A stretch of DNA of 64,000 nt from Bifidobacterium breve (GTDB taxonomy: Bacteria > Actinomycetota > Actinomycetes > Nanopelagicales > Nanopelagicaceae), in assembly GCA_945889195.1 (NCBI GenBank), contig CAMDBB010000003.1, forward strand, positions 62,001-126,000, given 5' to 3'. Shown piece by piece: positions 51,450 to 59,654 of this stretch. Each line of letters opens with the position of its first letter. Positions within the stretch are counted from its first letter, which is position 1. The position numbers were made by a program, and so were the translations under genes. The notes under the pieces were generated by a model. That model was not told the DNA's origin, searched no databases, and saw only the letters and a program-made list of their open reading frames with translations.

Positions 51450-51845
51450 ATGCGTGGATATGCGGCTATGACAGCCCAAGAAGTCTCTGACTTTGCGAGC
51501 TCTGAGACTCTCGATATTTCAGATATCTATGCACCGACTGCAAGTTTCTTAGCAGCACACCCAGATCTTGATGAAGAAGAGATCGAATTTACCCTTTCTA
51601 TGGTGGCAGCAGAAGATGCGCAAGAGATGAAGAGCGCCGGAACAGGCGCTGCCTGCGTATTGGCCTTTGAAATTCCACAATCACTCATCTCTGAAAGCCA
51701 TGAGATGTCGGTTTCTCTTTCTGGCGCACTATCTTGGAGCGATTTGCAATGCCTCTTTGAAGTATCTGCCGATGGTCAAGAGCTCACCTGGTTTGCCACT
51801 CAAGAGATTTCACAGAATCTTTCCACTTGGTTGAAGCAGGTATAA
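51450..51845 (+). CDS. DUF6912-like conserved hypothetical
   Basis: MRGYAAMTAQEVSDF... acidic small protein; start supported by TAGGCT-N6-ATG. Confidence 0.55.
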   Translation: MRGYAAMTAQEVSDFASSETLDISDIYAPTASFLAAHPDLDEEEIEFTLSMVAAEDAQEMKSAGTGAACVLAFEIPQSLISESHEMSVSLSGALSWSDLQCLFEVSADGQELTWFATQEISQNLSTWLKQV

Positions 51846-53315
51846 ATGGCTGCCATCGAAGATTATGTGCAGGGCAGAAGCCCGCTCTCTCCAGATCAGA
51901 TTCACCGCTTACGCGAACTAATTGCCGATTGGCAGCTCCTCTCTGATTTATCTTTTGCTGATCTCATCTTGTGGGTTCCGCTGCGAAAAGATTTTAAGAG
52001 TTGGCCGACAGGCTATGTCGCAGTGGCACATATCCGCCCGACAACTGCGGCCACTCTCTTTCCACTCGATGTCATTGGTGATGAAATTTCACATGGCAAA
52101 CGTCCTCACATTGACCAAGCGCTTTCTAGTGCAGAAATCGTTCGTGATACTCAACCAGAACAGATGGGGGAGTACCTCGTTAAAGAGGAGACCATCCCGG
52201 TGATGTTTGATGGACATGTCATTGGCGTAATTTCGCGACATCGAAATGCAGAGCTGATGCGTCAACCATCTCGCCTCGAACTCAACTATCGCGAAATTGC
52301 ACACAAGCTCTATCGCATGATCTCTGAAGGAACATTTCCTTACCCAGATGCAGGTTCACTCTTTGATCCTGCACCTCGCGTAGGAGATGGCCTTATTCGA
52401 CTTGATGTTAACGGAGTTGTCTCATATGCCAGCCCTAATGCGCGCTCTGCCTTTAGTCGACTTGGTTGGATGAGTGAAGTAGAAGGACATAATTTAGGTG
52501 AAGTTGCACAATCACTTGCGCGCGTGAAGCCTGATGCACAAGAAGAAACGATTGCGATGGGCCTTACTGGGAAAGCGCTGAAGCGAGTAGAGATTGAGAA
52601 TTCAGGCGGAACGATTGATTTCACTGTGCTGCCGTTACTGCAAGAAACCAATCGCGTAGGTGCAATTGTTCTCCTTAATAACGTCACCGAACTCCGTCGC
52701 CGCGAGCGAGAGTTGGTGACAAAAGATGCAACCATCCGCGAGATTCATCACCGAGTAAAGAACAATCTTCAGACTGTTTCAGCGCTCTTACGTTTACAAG
52801 CCCGTCGCATTGAAGATCCTGGTGCCAGCGCTGCGCTCAATGAAGCGGTGCGTCGCATCGCCTCAATAGCGCTCGTCCACGAGACGCTCTCTAGTAGCCG
52901 CGACTCATCCGTTGACTTTGATGATGTCCTAGATAACCTGGTATCGCATGCCCTTGAGCTCAGTCCGCGCATGGGCGAACTTCATATCGAACGTACCGGC
53001 ACATTCGGTTCTCTTGAACCGCGCATCGCAACTCCGCTGGCGCTGGTGGTCACGGAACTAATCCATAATGCGCTCGAACATGGTTTAGCTGAAGAAGGAT
53101 CCGCACTGGGTATTCACGCTACTCTCAACGGCCGAGAGTTAGTAGTAACAATTAGTGATGATGGCGTAGGTTTTCCTGAAGGTTTTGATATTGCGACTTC
53201 ACCAAATCTCGGTCTGCAGATTGTGCGCACACTGACTGAGAATGAGCTCCGTGGTGAGTTGCAGTTAATTACAGATGATCAGCAGACGAGAGCGACCTTA
53301 ACTTTCCCGGTCTAG
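51846..53315 (+). CDS. PdtaS-like sensor histidine kinase (HisKA_2)
   Basis: EIHHRVKNNLQTVSALLRLQARR H-box, ELIHNALEHG, adjacent WhiB1-like gene as in Mycobacterium. Confidence 0.9.
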   Translation: MAAIEDYVQGRSPLSPDQIHRLRELIADWQLLSDLSFADLILWVPLRKDFKSWPTGYVAVAHIRPTTAATLFPLDVIGDEISHGKRPHIDQALSSAEIVRDTQPEQMGEYLVKEETIPVMFDGHVIGVISRHRNAELMRQPSRLELNYREIAHKLYRMISEGTFPYPDAGSLFDPAPRVGDGLIRLDVNGVVSYASPNARSAFSRLGWMSEVEGHNLGEVAQSLARVKPDAQEETIAMGLTGKALKRVEIENSGGTIDFTVLPLLQETNRVGAIVLLNNVTELRRRERELVTKDATIREIHHRVKNNLQTVSALLRLQARRIEDPGASAALNEAVRRIASIALVHETLSSSRDSSVDFDDVLDNLVSHALELSPRMGELHIERTGTFGSLEPRIATPLALVVTELIHNALEHGLAEEGSALGIHATLNGRELVVTISDDGVGFPEGFDIATSPNLGLQIVRTLTENELRGELQLITDDQQTRATLTFPV

Positions 53316-53325
53316 CTAAAGATTT

Positions 53326-53592
53326 TTAGGAGTTTGCTTGATCAGCCAGGCGGGCGCGGTTACGTGCAGCGCGACGCTTTAAGGCGCGACGTTCATCTTC
53401 TGAGAGACCGCCCCAGACTCCGGCATCTTGGCCTGATTCCAGCGCCCATGCCAGGCATGGCTCTTTGACGATGCAGCGATTACAGACCTTCTTCGCCTCT
53501 TCGATCTGGGTAATGGCGGGGCCGGTATTGCCCACAGGGAAGAAGAGCTCAGGATCTTCATCGCGGCAGGCCGACTGATGTCTCCAATCCAT
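53326..53592 (-). CDS. WhiB-family transcription factor (WhiB1-like)
   Basis: MDWRHQSACRDEDPELFFPVGNTGPAITQIEEAKKVCNRCIVKEPCLAWALESGQDAGVWGGLSEDERRALKRR. Confidence 0.96.
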   Translation of the reverse strand: MDWRHQSACRDEDPELFFPVGNTGPAITQIEEAKKVCNRCIVKEPCLAWALESGQDAGVWGGLSEDERRALKRRAARNRARLADQANS

Positions 53593-53755
53593 GGCTATCC
53601 CCTTCCTGTAATCGATTTAGTGACTGCGCAAAGAACGCGCACAAGAGGGTAATTCTCCCTGTAACTCTCAAGTTAAACAAGAAGGTACGAGAAAAGATTT
53701 CGTTAATGAGGGTGATTTGCATCCCTTTAGTGAATTTATCTTTTGAATTGAGAGG

Positions 53756-53827
53756 TGCCCCCGACAGGAATCGAACCTGTGCACCTGCCTCCGGAGGGCA
53801 GTGCTCTATCCCCTGAGCTACGGGGGC
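53756..53827 (-). tRNA. tRNA-Arg (anticodon CCG)
   Basis: Reverse complement GCCCCCGTAGCTCAGGGGATAGAGCACTGCCCTCCGGAGGCAGGTGCACAGGTTCGAATCCTGTCGGGGGCA folds as a cloverleaf; anticodon loop CTCCGGA. Confidence 0.95.
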
Positions 53828-53854
53828 GCAGGTAGAAGGGTAGGTTATATGACT

Positions 53855-54385
53855 ATGAGTACTTCTGAGAAAGCTTTTTTTGCGACAGGTTGTTTCTGGG
53901 GCGCAGAGCGCCGTTTCTGGAATCTCGATGGTGTAATCGCAACCAGCGTTGGATATATGGGCGGCGCTCGACCTAATCCGAGCTATGAACAAGTCTGCAC
54001 CGGTGTCACAGGACATGCTGAGACTGTAGAAGTTGATTTCGATCCAGCAAAAGTTTCTTACCGCCGCTTACTTGAAGAGTTTTGGGTTATGCATGATCCA
54101 ACCTCGCTCAATCGCCAAGGTGGAGATATTGGAACTCAATATCGCAGCGCAATTTTCACAACGACTGCGGCGCAGCAGTTACAGGCAGAGGTCACCCGAG
54201 ATGTATACCAAGCAGCGCTTACGCGCGATGGCATCGGTCCGATTGTCACTGAAATTGTGAGCGCCGAAGGGGTTCCATATTTCTTAGCTGAGGAATACCA
54301 CCAGAAGTACCTCAAGAAGAATCCCAATGGTTATGACTGCCACTCCAGCACGGGAGTAACTTTTCCGCAGTTGAGTAACTCTTAA
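53855..54385 (+). CDS. msrA: Peptide-methionine (S)-S-oxide reductase
   Basis: FFATGCFWGAERRFW, GYMGGARPNPSYEQVCTGVTGHAE; ATG at 53849 or 53855. Confidence 0.95.
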   Translation: MSTSEKAFFATGCFWGAERRFWNLDGVIATSVGYMGGARPNPSYEQVCTGVTGHAETVEVDFDPAKVSYRRLLEEFWVMHDPTSLNRQGGDIGTQYRSAIFTTTAAQQLQAEVTRDVYQAALTRDGIGPIVTEIVSAEGVPYFLAEEYHQKYLKKNPNGYDCHSSTGVTFPQLSNS

Positions 54386-55014
54386 CCCAGCGCTCGCCAG
54401 CAGTACCAGGCCACCACGCTTCGGTAAGGACGAAACTTCTCACCCTTCTTCTCTAGCGCAGCAGGGGTGATCTCTTCACTGAGGCGATAAATTTTTTCGT
54501 ACCCTCGTCTCACACCTAAATCCCCAGTAGGCCAGATATCTAAGCGCCCCAGCTGGAACATCATAAACATGTCAACTGTCCATGGTCCGATTCCCCAGAG
54601 ACCAGTGAGCTGTTGAAAAATCTCTTCATCGTTATCCACTTTATGGAGCTGATTAATCTTTATCTTTTTCGTGAGAGCTGCATCTGCTAGCCCCTGAATA
54701 GTTTTGAATTTGGCTCCCGAAACGCCTGCTGCGCGCATATCTTTCTCAGATATAGCAGCAATGCGCGCAGGTACTACTCGACCCTGCGCCAGCGCCGTAA
54801 CCCTGCCATAGATTGTGTCTGCAGCCTTGACTGCTAACTGCTGTGAAATAACAGATTCGACGAGCGCCTCAAAGTGGCTGACCGGCTCTGGATTTCTACC
54901 GATTGTGCAGAGTGGATGTGCATCTATCACCTTTGCAAAGCGCGCATCACGTCTGGCCAAATCCGCAACGATCTTCTTCATCTGCGAAGCTGTAATCGTC
55001 ATATTCGCGGTCAT
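54382..55014 (-). CDS. DNA-3-methyladenine glycosylase II-like (HhH-GPD)
   Basis: ALVESVISQQLAVKAADTIYGRV, LTGLWGIGPWTVDMFMMFQLGRLDIWPTGDLGVRRG; start supported by TACGCT-N6-ATG. Confidence 0.88.
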   Translation of the reverse strand: MTANMTITASQMKKIVADLARRDARFAKVIDAHPLCTIGRNPEPVSHFEALVESVISQQLAVKAADTIYGRVTALAQGRVVPARIAAISEKDMRAAGVSGAKFKTIQGLADAALTKKIKINQLHKVDNDEEIFQQLTGLWGIGPWTVDMFMMFQLGRLDIWPTGDLGVRRGYEKIYRLSEEITPAALEKKGEKFRPYRSVVAWYCWRALG

Positions 55015-55048
55015 AGATAAAGCGTATTGTCGGTGACATACTAAGTCC

Positions 55049-56227
55049 ATGAGTGAGAAGAGCGGTTTCGAACTTCGCGCACTCGACTTGAGTGAACTCA
55101 AAACCCATCGCAGCGAAAAGTGGCGCTCCTTCCCTGAAGATGTCTTGCCGCTTCCCGTTGCTGAAATGGATTTTCCGGTAGCAGAGCCCATTCGAAGAAT
55201 TTTGCGAGAGATGGTCGACACTTCAGATCTTGGTTACCTCGGCCCAATTCCTGAACTTGGCAGGGCATTTAGCGTATTTGCCGAACGTCGCTGGGGCTGG
55301 AAGGCAGATGCTGCGCAGGTTCGCATCGCCGCCGATGTTGGTGTTGGCGTAGTTGAAGTTCTTCGCGTTATCACCCAACCCGGTGACAGGATTCTTATCA
55401 ACTCACCGGTCTACCCAAATTTCTGGACGTGGTCTGCTGAGACCAAGTTAGAGCAGGTTGATGTTCCATTTTCGCAAGCGCCTGAGGAAGTAGATGGCAG
55501 CCATTGGGTTCTAGATTGGGATGGAATTGAAAAGGCTTATGCCTCTGGCATCAAAGCACATCTGATTAGCAATCCACATAACCCGCTCGGTAAAGTCTTT
55601 ACCCGCCAAGAACTAACGCGCTTTGCCGACCTTGCCAAGAAATACGGCGTTTATGTCTTAAGCGATGAGATCCATGCACCGCTCACATTTAGCGAACAAG
55701 CCTTCACGCCATTCTTGGCAATCTCTGATGCAGCTCGCGAAGTCGGAATCACCATTACTTCATCGAGCAAGGGATGGAATATCGCAGGTCTGAAATGCGC
55801 CATCATCGTCACTGAAAACGAGAAGCTGCATGAGAAGTTAAACGCTATTGCGCCAGCTACCCACTACCGGGCATCGCTTCTAGGCGGTTTTGCATCTGTT
55901 GCAGCCTTTGAAGAGGGCGAGCCTTGGCTCGATGCCCTGATGGTCAACCTTGATCACAATCGCACACTGGTCGCAGATTTGATTGCAGAGTTAGCCCCTG
56001 AGATTGGCTATCTCATTCCGCATTGCTCATACCTGGCATGGCTTGATCTATCGGCCCTTAAGTTAGGTGATGACCCAGCGGCCGTTCTTGTTGAGAAGGC
56101 AAAGGTCGCCTTTGTTCCAGGAGTTCGTTTTGGTCAGCAATCATCGCAATTTGTTCGCCTTAACTTTGCAACTAGCCCTGAAATTATTCGAGAAGCGATA
56201 ACACGGATCGCCTCGCTGAGGTCTTAA
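55049..56227 (+). CDS. MalY/PatB-type aminotransferase (C-S lyase-like)
   Basis: RSEKWRSFPEDVLPLPVAEMDFPVA, LISNPHNPLGKVFTRQEL, SSSKGWNIAGLKCA. Confidence 0.92.
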   Translation: MSEKSGFELRALDLSELKTHRSEKWRSFPEDVLPLPVAEMDFPVAEPIRRILREMVDTSDLGYLGPIPELGRAFSVFAERRWGWKADAAQVRIAADVGVGVVEVLRVITQPGDRILINSPVYPNFWTWSAETKLEQVDVPFSQAPEEVDGSHWVLDWDGIEKAYASGIKAHLISNPHNPLGKVFTRQELTRFADLAKKYGVYVLSDEIHAPLTFSEQAFTPFLAISDAAREVGITITSSSKGWNIAGLKCAIIVTENEKLHEKLNAIAPATHYRASLLGGFASVAAFEEGEPWLDALMVNLDHNRTLVADLIAELAPEIGYLIPHCSYLAWLDLSALKLGDDPAAVLVEKAKVAFVPGVRFGQQSSQFVRLNFATSPEIIREAITRIASLRS

Positions 56228-56264
56228 CGCGCAAAAGTGCACAAACTGGAGTATTTTTATACCT

Positions 56265-56414
56265 ATGAAAGCGCTACGTAGACTCATCGCCGCAGTTACT
56301 GTGGCAATTCTGGCCTTTCGCGCTGTCGGTTCATTCCTTTCATGGGTTGAGAAGCAAGATGACTCCAACACTGATGCCTGGATAGATGAAGATGAATTTG
56401 AAGATGCGAAATGA
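56265..56414 (+). CDS. 49-aa single-TM microprotein (not in ORF track)
   Basis: MKALRRLIAAVTVAILAFRAVGSFLSWVEKQDDSNTDAWIDEDEFEDAK; ATGA overlap with next gene. Confidence 0.7.
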   Translation: MKALRRLIAAVTVAILAFRAVGSFLSWVEKQDDSNTDAWIDEDEFEDAK

Positions 56415-56797
56415 GCGCTGATACATATATCCCCGGTACCTGCAATATTGGCAAAGGTGAAGTTCGCCGTCGCCAAGTAGTTGCGCTCATCGGAGCCGCC
56501 TTGAGCGTCTTCACTTTGGTCGGTCTCATCTCAACAAGTGCAGCCCCTGGTGCTCGACTAGGAATCTTTATTCCATTATCTGTGGCCTCTATTGGCTGGG
56601 TGCAGTCACGGAAGAAATTCTGTTTAGCCTATGGCTTTATGGGCACCTTTAACTTTGGAAAGTTAGGAGAGCTTTCTAAGGTCGCTGACAAGAGCTCGCT
56701 AGCGGCAGATCGTAAAACTGCCTTCTCAATCTTGGGGCAATCGGTATCACTGGCGGCGATTCTGACCCTCATTGTTTATCTGCTACCTCTCACTTAA
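56411..56797 (+). CDS. Conserved hypothetical membrane protein (DUF4395/thiol-like family not assigned)
   Basis: Two hydrophobic hairpins, 128 aa. Confidence 0.6.
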   Translation: MSADTYIPGTCNIGKGEVRRRQVVALIGAALSVFTLVGLISTSAAPGARLGIFIPLSVASIGWVQSRKKFCLAYGFMGTFNFGKLGELSKVADKSSLAADRKTAFSILGQSVSLAAILTLIVYLLPLT

Positions 56798-56843
56798 CTT
56801 CTTAGCTCTTACAATTTCTGTCACTTAGTGCCATTGTGTACTT

Positions 56844-57191
56844 GTGAAAATCATTATCCACACCCGGCATGCAGAACTTGCAAGTGACTTTAAATCAATC
56901 GCTGAAGAGAAACTCCTTTCAATGGAGCGCTTTAGCGTCACCATCGACCGTGTAGAAGTCGAAGTGATGCACGAGGCAAACCCACGTCAAGGAAAGAACT
57001 CTCATCGCGTCATCATCACCTCACACGGATCAGGGCCGCTTCTGCGAGCTGAAGAGACTGGCTTTAATGATCTGGCAGCATTTGACGGCGCCATTAAAAG
57101 TATCGAACTACAGATTCGCCGTATTCATGAGAAGACTAAAAGCCATGGACGAAAAACGCTACGGACTATGGAAGTAGATGTCAGCGAATAG
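56844..57191 (+). CDS. Short HPF/RaiA-type ribosome hibernation factor
   Basis: MKIIIHTRHAELASDFKSIAEEKLLSMERF...DLAAFDGAIKSIELQIRRIHEKTKSHG; lacks the C-terminal domain of long HPF. Confidence 0.78.
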   Translation: MKIIIHTRHAELASDFKSIAEEKLLSMERFSVTIDRVEVEVMHEANPRQGKNSHRVIITSHGSGPLLRAEETGFNDLAAFDGAIKSIELQIRRIHEKTKSHGRKTLRTMEVDVSE

Positions 57192-57641
57192 TTAACGCTT
57201 AGCTCTACCTTTTTGTTCTGACTTTTGGTCAGCTTTTTCAGAATTTAACTTTTCGGGCTTTGCTGGGGGAGTTGGCATTGGCCCTAAAGCAAGTACTGCT
57301 GCATCGCGCAGAGTGATTGCAAGTGCAACGGCGTTACGACGAGCCGACCATGTAGAAGTCTTCTGTTCTGGAGTTATTGCATTGAGCATTGCGGCTCTGG
57401 CATCTGCATTTGCCTTATCAACTGAGTTCTTAAAGATTGCATTAATTACGCGCATCCTAGAACCTCGATCTTTTAGAGCTTGCTGATACTCATCGCGATC
57501 GAGTTTGTACTGCTCTAGTGGAGTTTTGTAAGCGTCAGCTGTCGCAGTTGGAGATGGGGTTGGCTCCGCTTGTGCTGGAGTTGAAGCCGCGAGCGTAAAG
57601 AGAAGCAGCGTTGCTGCGGTTAATTCTCGACGCTTTTGCAT
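57192..57641 (-). CDS. Small secreted/anchored hypothetical protein
   Basis: Signal peptide MQKRRELTAATLLLFTLAASTPAQA; basic C-terminus; start supported by TACTAT-N6-ATG. Confidence 0.65.
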   Translation of the reverse strand: MQKRRELTAATLLLFTLAASTPAQAEPTPSPTATADAYKTPLEQYKLDRDEYQQALKDRGSRMRVINAIFKNSVDKANADARAAMLNAITPEQKTSTWSARRNAVALAITLRDAAVLALGPMPTPPAKPEKLNSEKADQKSEQKGRAKR

Positions 57642-57665
57642 GAGTAAATAGTAGATGCGAAGGGG

Positions 57666-57714
57666 TGTGAATATTCTGTGAAAGGGCTCATGAGTCCGTG
57701 TGCAAGGGTGTGAT
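57666..57714 (+). promoter_or_regulatory. Phased TGTGNA direct-repeat array (putative response-regulator box)
   Basis: TGTGAA 57666, TGTGAA 57677, TGTGCA 57699, TGTGAT 57709: offsets 11, 22, 10 bp. Confidence 0.5.
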
Positions 57715-57753
57715 TTGGTAGCAAACTCGCATAGAGCGTGGCAGGGTATAGCC

Positions 57754-58440
57754 ATGAGCCAACTAATCATGATTATTGATGACGAAGCGGGTATGCGCGA
57801 TTTATTGGGGGATGCGCTAAAGCTGGCCGGCTTCGAGACTGTAACAGCCGCAGATGCCATGATTGCTCAGACGCTTTTGCGTACAACCAAGCCCGATCTT
57901 CTCATTGTCGATATCAATATGCCGCTGATGGATGGTTTTGAATTTATTGAGCGTATTCGTAGTAACGGTGATAACACCCCTGCGCTGATGCTCAGTGCGC
58001 GTGGTGATCGCGCAGATATCACTAAGGGTCTAACTCTAGGGGCGGATGATTACGTCACTAAACCTTTTGGGCTCGAAGAGTTGGTCTTACGTATTAAGGC
58101 GATTCTCCGCCGTTCGCAATTCACTGTAGAAACGGCCACAAATTTAAGTAGTGGGCCGATCACCTTAGATAGCGATACTCATCAAGTCACCTTTAAAGAC
58201 GAAGTTGTTGATTTATCGCCGACAGAGTTCCGCCTTCTACATGTACTGCTTGAGAGCAAAGGTCGAGTCTTGAGTAAAACTTATCTTCTCGATGAAGTCT
58301 GGGGAATCACCTTTGAATCTGAAAGTACTGTGGTTGATACCTACATTTCGTACTTGAGAAAGAAGCTTCATCGCGACGGATATGAGGGAATTAAGACTAT
58401 TCGAGGAGTTGGATTTCAGCTGCAGCCGGAGAAGCAGTGA
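57754..58440 (+). CDS. OmpR/PhoB-family response regulator
   Basis: IMIIDDEAGMRDLLGDAL, LLIVDINMPLMDG, KPFGLEELVLRIKAILRR, winged helix. Confidence 0.93.
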   Translation: MSQLIMIIDDEAGMRDLLGDALKLAGFETVTAADAMIAQTLLRTTKPDLLIVDINMPLMDGFEFIERIRSNGDNTPALMLSARGDRADITKGLTLGADDYVTKPFGLEELVLRIKAILRRSQFTVETATNLSSGPITLDSDTHQVTFKDEVVDLSPTEFRLLHVLLESKGRVLSKTYLLDEVWGITFESESTVVDTYISYLRKKLHRDGYEGIKTIRGVGFQLQPEKQ

Positions 58441-59654
58441 AGTTATCTCAAACTTCTCGAGTTAGTTTCTTTACTGTATTACTTCTTACCCTCTTTACCG
58501 TTGGAATCGGTGGAATTACCGTCAAGCACTCACTCGATGTCGAAGTACAAAAAGTCGATCAAAGCCTAGGTTTTGTTGCTCTGAGCGCCTACGAGAATCC
58601 TGGTCAGGCTGTAGGTGCTGCGCTCTTTGCCATCGAGCAATCAAATTTAGATGCAACCCTTACCTTGCTGGCGCGCGATGGTTCAGAGACACTTATTAAT
58701 GAATCGACTCTGCAATATCCGGGCGCTCCAGCGCTTAGAGAGGTAGAGAAAGCGGTACGTAGCGCAGTTCGAGTATCTGCCGAAACGCCCTTTCGCATCC
58801 GCACAGTTCCGCTTGAGGGTGGAGATTTCATCATCATCGCTCTTTCGACGAGCGAGATAGATGCCAACTTCATTTCAGATCTACAGTACTTGGCACTTGT
58901 TACGCTGATTCTTAACTCATTTGCATCAGGCCTTCTCTTCCTCTACTTCCGACGTGAACGTCGTACCGCAGATTCCGCGTCCTTGGCTCGTATGCAAGAA
59001 TTTTTGGGTGATGCCTCGCACGAACTTCGCACCCCACTGACTGTCATCAAGGGCTATGTTGAAATGCTCAGTAAAGATCAGTTAACTGCGCCGGCAGATA
59101 AATCCCGCGCCTTTAACCGCGTGGGTAGCGAAATTACTCGTATGGAGACTTTGATTCAAGACCTGCTACTTCTTGCTGAACTAGGCGAAAGTGGAGCTCG
59201 CGATATCGAGACCATTGACTTAAGTGAGATTGTTACGGCTCATGGAACTGATTTCACAACGCTGAATCCAGATCGCACCGTAGGTCTACAAGTAACACCG
59301 GGCCTCTTTATCGTGGGCTCTCGCGATTACATCTCGCGATTTATTCAAAATGCGCTGACCAATATTGTGCGCCATACCGGTTCGCGCGATTCGGTACGGA
59401 TAACTCTGGTCAAGAGCGGAAAACAGATTGAGCTAAAGATTGAAGATTCAGGGCCTGGATTACCCGATAGCGCTTACCGCGAGGATATTCGCTCGCTCAA
59501 TAGATTTGATAAGTCGCGCTCACGTGAAAATGGTGGCTCAGGCTTAGGTATGAGCATCATGTCGGCTGTTATTGAAAAGCTCGATGGCAAGTTTTCGCTT
59601 CGCAAGAGTGAAATGGGTGGGCTTGCCATAGTTGCGCAACTGCCGATTGCTTAA
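58437..59654 (+). CDS. Sensor histidine kinase
   Basis: FLGDASHELRTPLTVIKGYVEML, FIQNALTNIVRHT, GGSGLGMSI. Confidence 0.93.
   Translation: MKLSQTSRVSFFTVLLLTLFTVGIGGITVKHSLDVEVQKVDQSLGFVALSAYENPGQAVGAALFAIEQSNLDATLTLLARDGSETLINESTLQYPGAPALREVEKAVRSAVRVSAETPFRIRTVPLEGGDFIIIALSTSEIDANFISDLQYLALVTLILNSFASGLLFLYFRRERRTADSASLARMQEFLGDASHELRTPLTVIKGYVEMLSKDQLTAPADKSRAFNRVGSEITRMETLIQDLLLLAELGESGARDIETIDLSEIVTAHGTDFTTLNPDRTVGLQVTPGLFIVGSRDYISRFIQNALTNIVRHTGSRDSVRITLVKSGKQIELKIEDSGPGLPDSAYREDIRSLNRFDKSRSRENGGSGLGMSIMSAVIEKLDGKFSLRKSEMGGLAIVAQLPIA

Noticed and set aside
55015-55221. N-terminal extension of the AlkA-like ORF to 55221
   Set aside because: Extension would overlap the divergent aminotransferase; TACGCT-N6-ATG supports start at 55014.
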